Positions 34,101 through 47,900 of a stretch of 64,000 nucleotides of DNA are shown here, piece by piece. Source of the DNA: Callaeas wilsoni (lineage: Eukaryota; Chordata; Aves; Passeriformes; Callaeidae); contig VWPU01004543.1 of the NCBI GenBank assembly GCA_013398955.1, positions 62,001 through 126,000 of the forward strand, in the 5' to 3' direction. Made by a program: the position numbers and the translations under genes. The first letter of the stretch is position 1. Each line of letters starts with the position of its first letter. The notes under the pieces were generated by a model. It did no database searches. It was not told the DNA's origin and saw only the letters and a program-made list of their open reading frames with translations.

Positions 34101-37100
34101 ATTTTCTCTGTTCTATAAAAGTATGGTGTCTTCTTATGCCCCGTGTAGGGTCTGGGACTTGGGCATGGTCCACAGTGGCAGGTGCGGGTGAGTGCACCAG
34201 CCTTCCTGCTCTGCAGCTTGGTTTCCTCCACGAAGAAGCTCAGGTACAGTGGCCAGACCCAGGGATCATGCCTGAGGCAACAGGGATTGGGACTGCAAAG
34301 GACATGGCCATCCATGCCTGCTCACCCTGCAGTCCTATTCTGGCACTTTACAGCTGACTGGCACATTAATTGTATTTTCCAGCCCTGCCTTTGTCCTTAC
34401 CTGTGACCAACATGCTCTTCCTGAGTCCTGGAGATAACTTCACGGTTTAACCTACTTTAATGCAGCTTTCTGCAGCAGGCACTGAAATTCATATCCACTC
34501 TTCTCATCTTGTATTCCCAGTGATTCCCCTATGGTTGCTGACTTAGGGCAACAAATACAAGTCTAAGGAACTTGTGTAGCTGTGTTCTGGTGTAGCCCAG
34601 CACAAATTACTCTTTTCCTGTCAGTGGACATGTTTGGACATGAAAGTATTAAATCTATGAGAGAGAAAAACTTTGAGAAGGCTGTTTGTGCCTTTTGCAT
34701 TAATCATCATTACCACCCACATTTTAAAAAATATTCCAGCAAATTATGTGTCAGATAATGCCAGATGTGGTTAAGATATAAATTGCTTAGCTTTGGGTAT
34801 TAATAAAGAGCAACGTATTTACAAAAGTATTATGATTGCCAGTTATAATTTAATTGCCGGTCATGATTTAATAAATTATTTTGTCACTGTAAAATGTTAG
34901 TGAGACAATGAACAAGAAAAAATGTTTTTCTTTAACTACAATCTCCTATTATTCCAGAAAGTTATTAAGCATGGAAGAGAGAAATTCATCTTCTTAAGTG
35001 CTCTTGAAAGACCTTTTTTTACACATGTGAAAAATAGGGCAGAGTGTAGTGGCAGACTGGATTATTTTGATGAAAACTCTCACAAGTTGCCAACACATTG
35101 ATAAATGTTCTGTGATACTGAACTGATTATTTGCCTTTTTCCTTTTGTTTTGCCCTCTCTTCTTTCCAGTTGGACTATTATTCTGTTTAACTGGCATTTG
35201 GAATGAAACCAGAAACGTATATAATTTAACAAAGGACATTAAAAAATACCATCCAATTGAAAATTTGTATCTGATTCTAAATTTCTAAAAGAACCCACCC
35301 AACAACTTAGGGCTAACTAGTATTTGAAATTATGTCAACCAGATCTTAAAATTCACAGGTAGTTATGAAGATCTCAGGTAAATGAAAATATCTCTCAATT
35401 CAAAACAAAGGCAAAGTATTTAACTCATTTGCTTAACCTCAGAAACCCTAAGGAAGTCTGTGCTGCTCCTCTCTGAGGAGCAGCTCCCATTGGAGACCCT
35501 TGTTCCATATGCTGGGTACACCGCTGCAACTCTCTCTGGGGAGATGCACCTTTCCTGCATCCCCCAGCAGGGAAGAAGGAAAGCTAACCCTTCAAATGGG
35601 AACGCTAATTACAAATCCTACATCCTCCTACCAAGAGCAGAGAAGACTAAAGAGAAACTTCATGTGCTGAGTTTCTCTTTCCTTGGCTCAGTAGTAATGC
35701 TGTTTAACGATACTCCCTGCTCCCTCAGTTAGCTCTTTAGCTTACAATAGTGAATAAGATGAGAAATTCGACAAAACTGGAAGCCACATGTGCCAAGAAA
35801 GAACTTAACACCCAATGGTTGCATGTTTTAGGCCTTTTCCCCTCTGTTATGAGAGACAAATCAGTTGTGTGCAACAGATCTACACCCTGTTAACTTCTGT
35901 GTCTATGGATGACATCAAGATAATATTTTTGAGTCATATGGGACATAAGGAGTTTAATTCTCCACGTGAGATCTCTTTCAGAGGTGAAGGTAGGGGATGA
36001 TATTTTTTCTGATTTTTGTAATACTGTTTCTCCTTTCTCCAGACACAGCTCCTTGCTTTTCTGCTTATTCAGCTGATCTGAATCTTAGAGATTTTTGATG
36101 CAGTGTCTATTCAAATAGGAAGTGTTCTGGCTTGGGCTTTATTTCATAGCTTTCTATTTATGCCCTTTAATTTTTGACCTATTAAAATTTCTTGGAGTAC
36201 ATAGCTGCCTGCAAGTAGATATACTAGTCCAACCACACAGTGCTTTCATAAGAAATGCTTTAAAGCTGTTTATCCAATATCCTTGCATATTATCATTTAG
36301 TTATCTTATCTTTTGATCTGTTATTAATAAGTTAGAAGATGCTGAGTAAATAATTTCACCCCCTTGAAGTGCCTGACTTACTTCCATTCTGCAGCTGGAA
36401 ATCACCAGAGCATAAAAAACAAGCACTTCAATCACAGTGTAGCAGTACTTAAAATATAAATTTGTGTGAGCAAGAAATGTATTTCCTGTATATCCTTGGT
36501 GCAGTTGAGGTCGTAGGACTCTTTCAGAGTGCTAGCAGCAGTGTGCTGGTTAGATACATGGTGTGATATGCAGAGGACATACCCACCCTCACAGGCCCAC
36601 ACCTGCTTTATTTTTTAGAGCAATGGTATCTTGAGCAAAGAAAGCAAAATTCAGCAGCACATATTTAAGGTAAGTAAAGGCCTTTAGTTTAATAAAAGCA
36701 ACAGTATTAAACCAGGAACAATGTTTTACATGTATATTCTAGTTACAAGTTGTAAGAGGTGATTTTTTCTTGCATCTGCATTGCTGTTAAGATTTTTGTT
36801 TTAGAGGTCTCTGCATGTTTGTTACAGCTTAAGAAGTGGAAGTAAACCTAGTACAGCAGCCTGATCTGGCTTCATTTGTTGTCCATGATAGCACTTTCAT
36901 TGCCTTCAGTGGGAGCTGGATCATGCACTTAATGCCATGGTCATTTGCCCTGAGAGGCTCACTTAAGAGCGCTTCACTCACCTTTCTGGAAGCTTTCAAA
37001 TTGTTGAGTCTAAATGTTGGCCAGAGATTCAAAACTGAGCAAAATTCTGGCATCAGATACCTGGTAGCATCATTAATCACTGGTGAAAAAAAAAAAAAAA

Positions 37101-38168
37101 ATCAGGGACACAGCGCCAAATCCTTGTTTGGCTCCATCACATTTTTATATAATGGATGTGCACAATGCCTTATCAAAGCATAGAACTCAGCTTTCCTTCA
37201 ACATGTAAACATAAAATGCTGGAAGCACTAAGAGAGAAATAGCAGCATGAGTCCTCTTAAGTGCCAAATGATTTTTTTTTTAATTCCCTTCCATAGCAAT
37301 TCTAAAACACATTACAGGCTGCTGCTCTTATGTGGTGAACAGGTCTGCTCGGGCCACAAAAGCATGTCTGCCTCTAGGATCTCTCTTTTGTGATAATTGC
37401 CACGGTATTACAGTTTTCTTCTGCAGTGACAGGAAATGAAATTAAAATTTTGCCTTTCTGCTTAGCCCACATAGATATTTAGACAGAGATAGTAAGAAAA
37501 TACTCTGCAATTATGCTAGCCGAGAGTCTATTATCCCTTCAAATCCATGGTCTGCACAGAAGGGAAATCTGAAAGGACTATTTCAGTCATTTAGGGTGTA
37601 TGTTTCTCTGGCACACTCATAATCTGACCAAAGCCATTATTTGGAAGTCAGTTGCACTCAATCATTTTGCCTGCTAATGAGGAGTTACTGAATCCTCCAA
37701 GCATTAATCCCATTTAGGAAAACACAAAGGCAATCTGTACCTTGTATCAAGCAATTATGATTGCATTGAGCTTGAGGAATTCAGTTATTTGTTGGAGGTT
37801 GTTTTTCCCACAACAGACCCTGTAAATAGAATTACCAAGCCTTTCAAATGTTAATTTGTTAAGAAAAATATAATGGCTAATAAAGACAATTAAGTTTGTA
37901 TTGTAAATACTGGACTGCAGGACTAAAGCTGCCATGGTTTGTAAAGAAAGCGTGGCACAACTCTATGGAACTGTTAAGGCTGGAAACTATCTTCCTAACT
38001 GAATAAAGAACATATGGGTATTAACATCAGTCACAAAAATATGTTTCATGCAAGGTAAACGTAACACAGGGTCAAAGAAAATGTGGCCTGATATGAGTAT
38101 TTTTTTTCATACAATGGTAGTTAAGCAGGGAGTATTGAAGATCTGAGACTGCAAATTGAAAAGCATGG
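25158..38168. other. Long non-coding stretch
   Basis: I see no gene, RNA or confident interspersed repeat in these 13 kb. Open frames such as 25205-25609, 26906-27223, 33562-33900 and 36836-37183 show no motif and are treated as chance. Minor items are ATATGCATATGCAAAT (octamer-like) near 28117, a 14-bp palindrome GAGTATTAATACTC at 30941-30954, an A17 run at 37086 and a relic repeat at 36891-36935. Confidence 0.45.
36891..36935. repeat. Possible relic of an old amniote interspersed repeat
   Basis: CATTGCCTTCAGTGGGAGCT followed by GGATCATGCACTTA resembles the widespread amniote phrase CATTGACTTCAATGGGAG followed by GGATCAGGCC. It is too short to assign. Confidence 0.25.
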
Positions 38169-39253
38169 ACACAACATCCAGCCAGCGTGCAGCTGGATAA
38201 ACACATCATGCAATGGGTGAGCGACTGTCTCACAGGTAGGGTCCTAACAGTTATAGTAGATGTGGTTGTATCAGACTGATGACCGGTCACTAGTAGGGTT
38301 CCATAGGGCTCCATTTTAGGTCCAGTGCCCTTCAACATCTTCATAAAGGACTTGGATACAGGACTGGAAGGTAAGTTTGCCAAAGACACTAATTTGGGAG
38401 GAGCTGGTGACTCCCTCAAAGGCAGAGAGGCCCTGCAGAGAAACCCCAACAAACTAGAGAGCTGGGTAATCACCAACCAGATGAAATTTAATGACAACAA
38501 GTGCTGGATTCTGCACCCAGCATGGGGCAGCCCTGGGTGTATGGACAGACTGGGGAATGAGATGCTAGAGAGCAGTGCCAGGGAAAGGGACCTGGGGGTC
38601 CTGGTCGATGGCAAACTGAAAATGAGTCAGCAGTGCCCTGGCAGCCAGGACGGCCAACCATGTCCTAGGGAGCATCAGGCACAGCATCGCCAGCCAGGGA
38701 AGGAGGGGATTGTCCTGCTCTGCTCTGCACTGGGGCGGACTCACCTCAAGTGCTGGGGGCAGTTTTGGGTGCCACAACGTAAGCAAGATACAAAGTTATT
38801 AGAGAGGATGGCCACAAAGATGGCAAAGGGCTTTGAGGGGAAGCCATATGAGGCGCAGCTGAGATTGCTTGGTCTGTTCAGCCTGGAGAAGAGGAGACTG
38901 AGGGGAGACCTTGTTACAGTCCACAACTTCCTTGTGAGGGGAAAAGGAGAGGCAGGCACTGATTTCTTCTGGTGACCAGTGACAAGGGAATGGCCTGAAG
39001 TTGTGTCAGGGGAGGTTTTAGGTTGGATATCATGGAAAGGTTCTTCACCCAGAGGGTGATGGGCACTGAACAGGCCCCCCAGGGAAGTGGTCACAGCACC
39101 AAGCCTGACAGAACTCAAGAAGTCTTTGGACAATGCTCTCAGGCACATGGTGTGACTCTTGGGGTTTCCTGTGCAGGGCCAGGAGTTGAACTTCAGTGAT
39201 CCTTGTAGATCCCTTCCAACTCAGGATATTCTATGATTGCATGATTCTGTGTT
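38169..39253 (+). mobile_element. CR1 LINE, 5'-truncated copy with ORF2 remnant and 3' tail
   Basis: This is the largest mobile element in the window. The 5' part reads in one frame (phase of 38190) as LDKHIMQWVSDCLTGRV, then PVTSRVP-stop-GSILGPV, which is the CR1 reverse transcriptase segment before the conserved P-Q-G-S-I-L-G-P motif. Stops sit at 38277, 38280 and 38304, the last replacing the Gln. From 38325 the frame stays open to 38975 and covers NIFIKDLD, a damaged catalytic motif FAKD (38376-38387; active copies have FADD), RDLGVLVDGKLKMSQQC and EKRRLRGDL. The 3' UTR follows, with CCCTTCCAACTCAGGATATTC and a terminal ATTCTATGATTGCATGATTCTGTG. The copy is dead and immobile. The left edge is approximate. 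Confidence 0.93.
38325..38975 (+). pseudogene. CR1 reverse transcriptase C-terminal remnant
   Basis: This is a 216-codon open remnant of CR1 ORF2. It starts inside the polymerase domain after the P-Q-G-S motif and runs through the thumb-like region to the end of ORF2. The metal-binding FADD motif is FAKD here, and about three codons seem missing just before it. The frame has no proper start: the first codon, GTG, is internal. No functional protein is expected. The antisense frame at 38072-38614 is a shadow. Confidence 0.88.
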
Positions 39254-42200
39254 AAGTAGTATGGCACTTCTTGAAAAAACCATAACTCATCTATAAGAGC
39301 ATTATATAAATAAAAGACTGGAGCTTGTACCTCTTTATATCATGCTCTTTGTGCCTCAGCAAGAACCCGGCTATGCTTATTTGCACCAAAAGTTAAAAAA
39401 AAACAAAGGTGCACAATTTTTAGATCTGAGTTCAGGGATGTCAAAATATGTTTTGGGAGGAAAAAACTGACAGGTCTTTTTCCTCCTTTAAAGGGAAAAA
39501 AAAAGAAAGATGTGATTGTAGATTGTGTTTATTCCCTTTTAATATTTTTCATTCAGAAGACAAATATTGTTTATAAAATTCAGAGACGGAGGTAAAATGT
39601 AATACAGTATGTATAAATCATGTAGTTCTTGATGTCTGCAAGTTTATGCTTATATTTGTAACTTGTCTGGTCGCAGCTATGTTGCTATAGAATCTGTTTA
39701 CAGATTCTGTGCAAAACAGGACAGATTTCCAGTGTTTGGTGCTTCTGCTTCATCCAGAAATACTGTGAGAAAACCACGCTCCTGTTTCAGCACTTCCTCT
39801 TTCAATCTTGCTTGGAATGGGAGCTCAGGGAAGTGGGCAGAGGAAAAGTCATCAAGAGAAGGGCTCTGTTACAGCTGGAGAGAGAGGCATTTGAGAGAAA
39901 AAGAGTGCAATCTACGGTAAGAACATTGGCTCAATGCCTGTCCTTCAGACAGACAAGTCGACTTCAAGCAAACCTCATTCCCTTCTGGCCATCCTTACTC
40001 CCTGCTGCCTTACTGCCCAAGTGAGACCTTTACAGGACAGAGAAATCAGGAAAGAGTCATTGGAAACCGTAAAGGCGTGGAGCCTGCCCTGTAATCTCAT
40101 GTCTTCACTATTGGTTTGTGTTAGCAGAAGATACACCAGGCTCAATAGATTCCTCAAGCAAAACCACAAGCGTTTGTTTTGAAAATTCAGCCAAATGTGA
40201 AAGGTGCTCTACAAATTAACCAGATACAAATCACTCGTCCTTTTTTTGTTTGTTCTCCACAGAGATCTGAGATATTTTTGAAGCTCTCTAGCCCTTTCCA
40301 AGGCCAGATTTATATCTAGACATAGCAGAGCAGAAATATTGCCAATGTAGCATGTGCTTATTTCCAACATTAATGACAAAAAGAAGCTTCCTCCATGTTG
40401 TGACAGACTTCAAACTGCTCTTCTTGAGCATAAGCACAGGAAGAGATGAAAAGGCCTACATATATGTTGTGAAGCCACTTTAACGACAAATAAGAAATTG
40501 AGGAACAATACTGGTTGGATCCAGGTGTCCTTACTAGGAAGCTGAGATAGGTGCCTGAGATGTGACTCGCCTCTTACCAAGAGACCACTGACTCCACAGT
40601 CGAGCTCTTTATTTCCAATTACTGCTCCAGGTAGCTCACATGCACAACTTTCACTCCCTGTTTTTTTTTCAGATTTTCTGCTCTCACAGATGTGGTGACT
40701 TCTTACACAACGCACTCTGACTTTCAAGGACATGAACAAGGGTCCGCTTTCTCCCATCCCCTGCTTGCAGATGGGTACTCTAAATGTTAACGAGACCCCA
40801 TCCCAGGGCTCACACTGATGATCCCAGCAGTGCAGCAGGAGCAGACCCTTCTCAGGGTTGTTTGTGCTTCCACAGCTGGGCTTACCTATATGGCTTCATG
40901 CTCATCTCTATGGGAAGAACACCTGAGCTTAGTAAATGTAAAAGTCCAGCATGAGGAAAGAAATTCCTTTGGTCTTCTCACTTTTCCAAGAGCAGAACTA
41001 GCCCCACAGGAGTTGCTCAGATTGAGTATGGGTAGCAGATTTTAATTCTGTAAAACTTGAATCCACTACAATGAAACATCCACCAATAATAATAATTTTT
41101 AATCTCCTTCCCTGTCTATATTATAAGGCAGATCCCTGTGTTGCTTGTGCCGACATTTTACTCATTAAATAATGTGTTCTTGGTGTTGCTGTCACTTGTT
41201 TACAGTGATAGAATATTTTCATTAAAGGTCATGCAAATGGTCTGGGATGGGAATATGAAATGCATGTGTGTGTGTGTATATGTGTGTGTGTTTATGTGTG
41301 TGTAAGTCTGCATCTCCTATTTTTTCTGGCCTCCAGAGATGATATAACACTGGGCTGGGAGTTAATATCTGTTCTGTCACTAAAATAATGCAAGGAAAAA
41401 ATCTGAAAATGCAGAACTTGCAGAACTGTAAAAAAAACATACCTTTGTTTGCCAGTTTTTTATAAACATGCATGTAAAACTTTTTATACAGATAATAACA
41501 GGTACTAAATATCCACATTTTAAATTCAAATTTAATTATTTTCAGGGCTGGCTGGTCAACTTTAGTTTGAAAATCAAGCAAGACTGTATGGAATTTATTC
41601 AGAAAGAACAATAAAAAAAACAAATGTCAAGAAGATGTATGCTATAAAAACAAGATGGACAGCACAGTTAAAAGGTTATAACAGAAAAAGGTTATATCAA
41701 AACAAACCATTTGAGGCAGTGATTAGATGGTCTGAATTTTGTGAAACTAGAGCAAGTAAAATGAGAGATAAGGTCTTTCAAATTCTGCATGACCTCAGAT
41801 GTGAGTGCAGAAGCATTTCTGTTGTGGCACTGGAGTCACAGGCGATGTGGTCTCAGATGATGGAATTGATAATTAAATTTGTGCCAGGAAGCTATACCTT
41901 TTAATGACTTTGCAGTTCCTCTCACGTTATTAAAAAAATAAAAATAAAAAAATCATGCTTATTATGGAAGTGATTGAGGATGACCAGGAACAGAGCCAGG
42001 CTGTGGTTGTCACCCTGTCAAGAGAGAGTTTGTAGGCTGAAGAAAGCTACCTGAGAAAGGTAGCCGCAGTCTTTCTCTAGCTAGAAGTATTTATTAGAAG
42101 GTGATCACTCTCCTGACATTTTTTGAGAATCTGCATCAGTTTCATGGGTGGTGCACTTGCTCATCACAGATGGATCCCTTGCCACAACTGTTTGTGTGCT

Positions 42201-44532
42201 CAGAGGAACATTTGGATCTCGGAGCTGGGTGCCAGGGCAGACTCAAGTGACTGATTCTCTTGAAACCAAGGGCTCTGGAGTATGATCAACAGCAAATCTT
42301 TTAGGCAGATGGGAAAACTTAAAATTAGATTTAAAAAACCTCAACAGCAAATGCTTAATTAAAACACATCAAAATGAGAATTGTTTCAACACAGGAATGT
42401 TTTCCTAGATCAGGGCCTCCAAGATTTTACAAGCAAGATCTTAATACTTCAGGCAAAGTTTCCTCTAAGAGTCAGTAATCAACGATCACTACACACAATC
42501 TATTTTTCTAATAAATTCTTTATTTGCATTCATATGAAAGAAACAAATTGTTGGACTGTGCACAGTGTTATTTTTAAGGGGGTGAAATGAGGAAACAATG
42601 GTGTATGATACAAAGGGTAATGCAAATAGGTTCTGAGACAATTCCTGGAATTTCTGGCTTATGAATCATTTACAAACATTGAGTTACAAATAACTACTAG
42701 AATGGATACTGAAGATCACTATTTTGTTATTGGTGACTCTAACGAAGAGAGGAACTACTGTAGAGAGCTTATTTCTAGTCTGATATAGTCTCAGTAAATC
42801 AGAATATGATGACAGCCCCTAAAGGGGAAGTGGTCACTTCTTATAAATTGCCAGATTTTTAGGTTCCTTTTTACAGTCAGCTCCTTCTAGCAATCTTACA
42901 ATCACAGAGTAGAAGTATGATCTGCTTTTTTTTTCTTTTTTATTTTCTGCTCTCCAGAATGAATTGACCACAAATGCTTAATGTTCTTGTTTTGCTTTCA
43001 TTGCTGATGTTGGAGAAAAAAGATAAACTCATATATTCGACTTTTTCTAAGGCACATATAACGGCACTAAGAATATTTGCCGACCAGAGTCATTGTTTGG
43101 CTCCAAATGCCAAAAGAATATTTATTCAGCCTTTGGGCATAATATAATCTAAAGAGGGGCAAGTGACATTTCAAAAGGTAAGACTGCTTCCTCTCCCAAA
43201 TTTCTGCTTCTAATTAACTGAGACTCAGTGTGAAAGTTTCTTTCATTTCCTTTCCACCCATTTCCCTGTCAGTCTGGGAGCCTTAAATGCTGTACCAGCT
43301 CTGAAGAAGAAGCTGTTTGTCATCAGGCTTTGCAGAGTGCAGCCATTGTGTCTAGTAACATTGGCATATTTATCACACTTGGCAAATTGCTTCTGTCATC
43401 ACTGGATGCTGTTCACCTTCATTTTAATGTGTTCTTTCCACTTAGCTCTAAATAAACAAACAAACCAGCAATTTTATGATGTCTACTTTTCTTATTAAGA
43501 CACAAATGTCCCAATTGCACATCAATAGAAATCCCTGGGACACCTTTTCTAAACATACCTCTGTTTATCACAAGGATTACCACAATTCCAAGAAGGAATT
43601 TTTCCCAAATCTCTCTCAGAAAGTTTTGTCTAGTTGGCTTTACTGATCCAAAATATTTGCTGAAACAGAAAGGCAGAAGGTCCTTTTAATTGCATGTCAT
43701 TTATGTCTGGCTTTGCTTGTGGTTTTCCAGTGTAAGCACTAACTGAGAAGGTAAGATTTACAGTCCCAAAAGTAATGGAAATAACATTTACTACGCGTGG
43801 GCTAAATGGTTACCGCTCTCAGACGTGCTGCCTGAGCTTCCTCTACTGCCTTTCCATCAATATTTCATCAGGTGGTGCTTATAGGTGAGGCACGCCAGTT
43901 CATTTCACACCGTGCAGGACAGAGCCCACGTTACACTGTTTAGTGAAGATACAGCTGCTAAATATTTCCCTGCAATTTTTTTCTCTTGGGACAAAGGAGG
44001 AAAAAGATCTTCCACATTTCATGGAGGAGAAAAACAGTGGGGCACGTACTCAGGTGTTTCTGTGTAACAGTTTTATCCAGTGGCTTGACTGGATGCTGCT
44101 CTAAGGGGCGTAGGCTGCATCTCTCTGAGACTTACTGGCATGGCAATGTTGTTTCACCTCAGATTTGGTCTTAGTTTTGGCTTCTTATTCTTACTGTCCA
44201 CTCTCTAACTCTGAATGCTACTTTCAAGTGATGATTGCTTGTCAAAATAATTCTTTGGTAGTACGAGACAGTCACACAAAAAAATGACATTGGAAACAAA
44301 TATATTAGGAAGATTTGGCAGGAAAAAAAAATCAATTTTAACAGTAGTTTTAAGAATGTGAACTAGATCTTCTCTGAAGCTCATGAAAATTTGATTAAAC
44401 TCTTCCTTATCTATGCTGCCACTATATATCCTTGTCTGCCCCTACATATTTTCTGGTGTTGATCAGAAGCAGAAGTAAAATACTGATACACTGAAATAAG
44501 TATTATGCTGAAGCATTCTCCTCATCTTAATG
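39254..44532. other. Non-coding stretch with a TG microsatellite
   Basis: No gene is called. The plus frame at 41635-41904 (89 codons, containing FEAVIRWSEFCETRASKMRD) is mildly protein-like, but I found no splice context or family. The segment at 43780-43900 keeps a few CpGs. The A/T-rich remainder shows nothing recognisable. Confidence 0.45.
41264..41304. repeat. (TG)n microsatellite, interrupted
   Basis: Alternating TG units with TATA and TTTA interruptions. Confidence 0.95.

Positions 44533-44580
<48 letters not shown>
44533..44580 (+). repeat. Poly(A) tract, 48 bases
   Basis: This is an uninterrupted run of A, the longest homopolymer in the window. It could be the tail of a retroposed transcript, an expanded mononucleotide microsatellite, or partly a sequencing or assembly effect. 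No AATAAA lies just upstream, and no clear inserted body or target duplication is visible. GAAGTA occurs both at about 44470 and immediately after the tract (44580-44585 region), but this is too short to be decisive. Confidence 0.9.
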
Positions 44581-44582
<2 letters not shown>

Positions 44583-44885
44583 AGTACCAGAAATTAAATT
44601 TGAAAGACAACTCTTGCAAAATTTCCAACACAATTTTGCAGACCCAGGAGATTAAAATACAGAAGTCACTGATGCAGAGCTAGTTTTGGATGTTTGTGAA
44701 AATATCCAATCCTAGACAGTGTATTTTAAGGTTACAAGTTTTGGAAGTTCAGGTTAATGTTGTAACTAATTATTACGAGGGAATACAGTGAGGTGTTTCC
44801 TAAGGCAAGATAGGAGGAAAATAGGACAGAAAGGAAATCTTAGCCCGGCTAAAAGAGGAAAAGAAAGGATTATTAAGGCTAAGGT

Positions 44886-44976
44886 CATGGATTTGATCCC
44901 TGTGGGGGCTATTCACTTAAGATCTGGACCCAATGCTCCTTTTCAGTCCCATCAAATGCAGAATATTCTGTGACTC
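44886..44976 (+). mobile_element. Short CR1-like 3' end fragment
   Basis: The text GGATTTGATCCCTGTGGGGG, CTATTCACTTAAGATCTGGA, a CAATGCTCCTTTTCAGTCCC segment and AGAATATTCTGTGACTCTAC follow the order of a CR1 3' terminus (GATCCTTGTGGGTCCCTTCC, then ATATTCTATGATTCTG). It is short and diverged. The left edge is uncertain and could reach 44790. Confidence 0.5.
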
Positions 44977-47900
44977 TACAAAAATGAAGATGAAGCCTGG
45001 AAGGAAAAGAGGTGCATATAAAAGATGAATTGTTCATGCATATGTGTGGGATTGACTAGTATGAGTAGTGAGTACTAAACAATGGCCATGTGCAGTCAGT
45101 GGTGTTACTGTCAAGTTGATAAAACAGCATTTGCTGGCCTCCACTCTCACCAGGTAATTTATTTCTGCCAGTGCACACCATGCCATTTTTAAATGAGTTA
45201 TGGATATTGTAGATACAGACCTCAGAAGGATAGTGGCAGCCCTGAGGGGTGGAAAAACCACAGTTACATGGTTGGGATCTGGCTTTGAGGAAAGTCAGGC
45301 TGGTCCCAGCTTTGCTGTGTTGCACCCTTCCTGGTGTTAAATGAAGAATGAGCTCTGAAAATCATGGAGTTAACTAGTGTTTTGTCCCTTCTGGGGAGAA
45401 TTCAAAGGCAAAGTTATCATTATGCAGCACCTGGATGCTGGGTGAATGAACACTTTTGGTGATCATTGTGAGAAAAGCCTTATCAGTGGAGAACCTGAGT
45501 TGCTGAATATTTCTTTCTGCTGTTGGTACCAGACAGTAGATGAAAAAGAGCTTGTTTGGTTTATCTACTTTATGTAGGCTTCTTTGCCACCAATAAGAAA
45601 TCTCTAGAGCCTGGCTTGAAGCATATTGTTAATGGCACACATATAGAGATGACTACACTTGGCCTTTGTGATCTATTTCCTAAGTCAGCCTTCTAATCAA
45701 ACAGCTGTGTAGGCAAGAAGAAGGAAAGATACCACATTTCATTAGCATTGACTTTGACAGATCTGGCATTGGAGCTAGAGGTAAACCAGTGCATGTCCCC
45801 AGTCAAAAAGCGCTGGGAATGAGGTACAGTGTTTCTGTCTTTCACCTCATCTGGGACATAAAATGATGAGGAACAGATTTAGGCACAATCACCTCCTTAT
45901 CCCATTCTTACTTGAACACAGTTCAGGATCTGTGCCTTTCAGCTACTCCATTAAAGGTGTGTTTTTGACGATAGCCAGCACTGCTTGGCAAATAAGAAGC
46001 AGTATATTGTTATTGGCACTGCGCATAGGCTGTTATACTTTCCATACACAAGGAGCAATGTAGATGTTTAAGCTTGGTCCCTGGACTTCCTTTAATGCTA
46101 TGGGAGAAACGTAACATTTGACTGCTAGAAAATGTTTATTCTAAGGTTTGAACACCTTACAGATTTCGTCAGGTGATGAATTTCTTACATAAAAAAGTGA
46201 AATGAGCAGAGCCCAAATCTAGCTGTGTAGTCATTTTTCATGAAAAACCAGGTATTTTATTCCTATATTTAAAAATTAGAATATAAGAGAGTATTTTTAC
46301 AAACAAGAAAGACACCAAATTTTTTCTTGATTCTTCAGCTTAATGAATTAAATGCATAGCTATTACATATTTATTTTTAAATTATTAAGCACTTTAGACT
46401 TTTTGTGCATCTCCTGCAAAATATGATTTTTATTTATATAATTTTGTTGATTGAGAAGTCAAGAGATAAGTGATATTAATTTTACTGATAATAAAATATT
46501 ATTCGAATGGTATTGGTACTCGCTGAATGACTCCCATCCCAGTTTAGTAAACAAATCTACCCTGAGGTAGAGTGATGAGGGGCAGTGTGAGAGTGTACAC
46601 AGAGAAAGAAAATGTTCTGATATAATGGACACTTGGCTAGGTAAGAAAGAAAAGGAGTTTTAGAATGTCTTCTATGGTGATCAATAATCTTCACTTTTGC
46701 TCTTGTTTTTATCTTTTAGGTGACATATCAGGCATTATTTTTTATGATGCTCTAGTACTCTCTCAAGGTTAGAGGGGTTAGCTCTGGAGTCCTGGGCAAA
46801 TGCCAGTTGGCACAGCATGGACTGACACTGCTGTTAAATGGGTGTATTATTTCCTCCTTATACTCTGTTCTGCACTTCTCATCTATGAAATGCTGTTCCA
46901 GAGGTTTCACTGCTAGGTGATATTATCCCTCTAACATGCGCTTTATAAATCAATCTGTAAAAAGTGGTGAGTGCCTAGATCTTCTGTAGATTAGAGAGGA
47001 TCTATAAATAACCTCTGCCTTTTTTTTTTTTTTAAATTTCATGGACAGGATTGTCACAGTGCTAAATGAATTACTTTTACAGCTAATTATTTTGGAGTGC
47101 CATGTCTGAGCGTGTAAGTCATCCAGGTCTTCAGGATGAGCTTTCTCTATGGACAGTGAAAGGATGTGTGGCACAACGGTTCCAGCAGCATTAGCAGTGG
47201 CAAAGCACTGGGGAGTGAGTTGCAGAGCCTGGTCTGGGACTGGTCAGAATTTATTGAGGCAAATACCAACTATTCCACTGACTTTGCAGTAGTTATACTT
47301 GATAGTGCTTCACAATGTATTCTCATGTCTGGCTATGATTTTAACGGGAAAATTATTGTGAAGCTGAAAAAGAATTATTTGCACAAATGGGTTCATTTAG
47401 GGTATCCAATGAAATCTCTTATATGGGCAGGACACGTTTACCTCTCCATAAACTGGAGATAACTTATTTAGAAAGTAATAAAGAAGAATAAAATAGTTTC
47501 TAATTGGCTTGTGGCAGAAAAATATGTTATTATTATGTGCATATCCTTAACATACAGGCATATAAAATAGCAAGCTTTTCCTTTCGCCTCTTTAATTAAC
47601 AGTAGCCCAATGATTCCCCAGCATAAAATACGGGGTTATATCTAGGAAATAGCAGTCAAAATATTAGCAAAAAACCCACAACAAACACAAACCCCAAAAA
47701 TATTTTGATTTCAATATGTGAGTGCAAGTATCAGATGTAACAAAATGCAGCAGTTACACATGCCATGAGATGATATTCTTTCTTTTTAGTAATTTTCTTC
47801 TTATTTGATATATTTACTCTTCCACTACAGCTAAAATATACCTTTCAGTATACTGTGGAGAGATTACTCATATTTGTCAAGAGAAGAATTTTTTCTTTTG

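Noticed and set aside
34390..34440. Minus-strand 27-bp interval with good acceptor and GTAAGG donor
   Set aside because: Too short and isolated; splice-like pairs of this kind arise by chance in long introns.
38072..38614. 180-codon minus-strand open frame
   Set aside because: Antisense shadow of the CR1 reverse transcriptase remnant.
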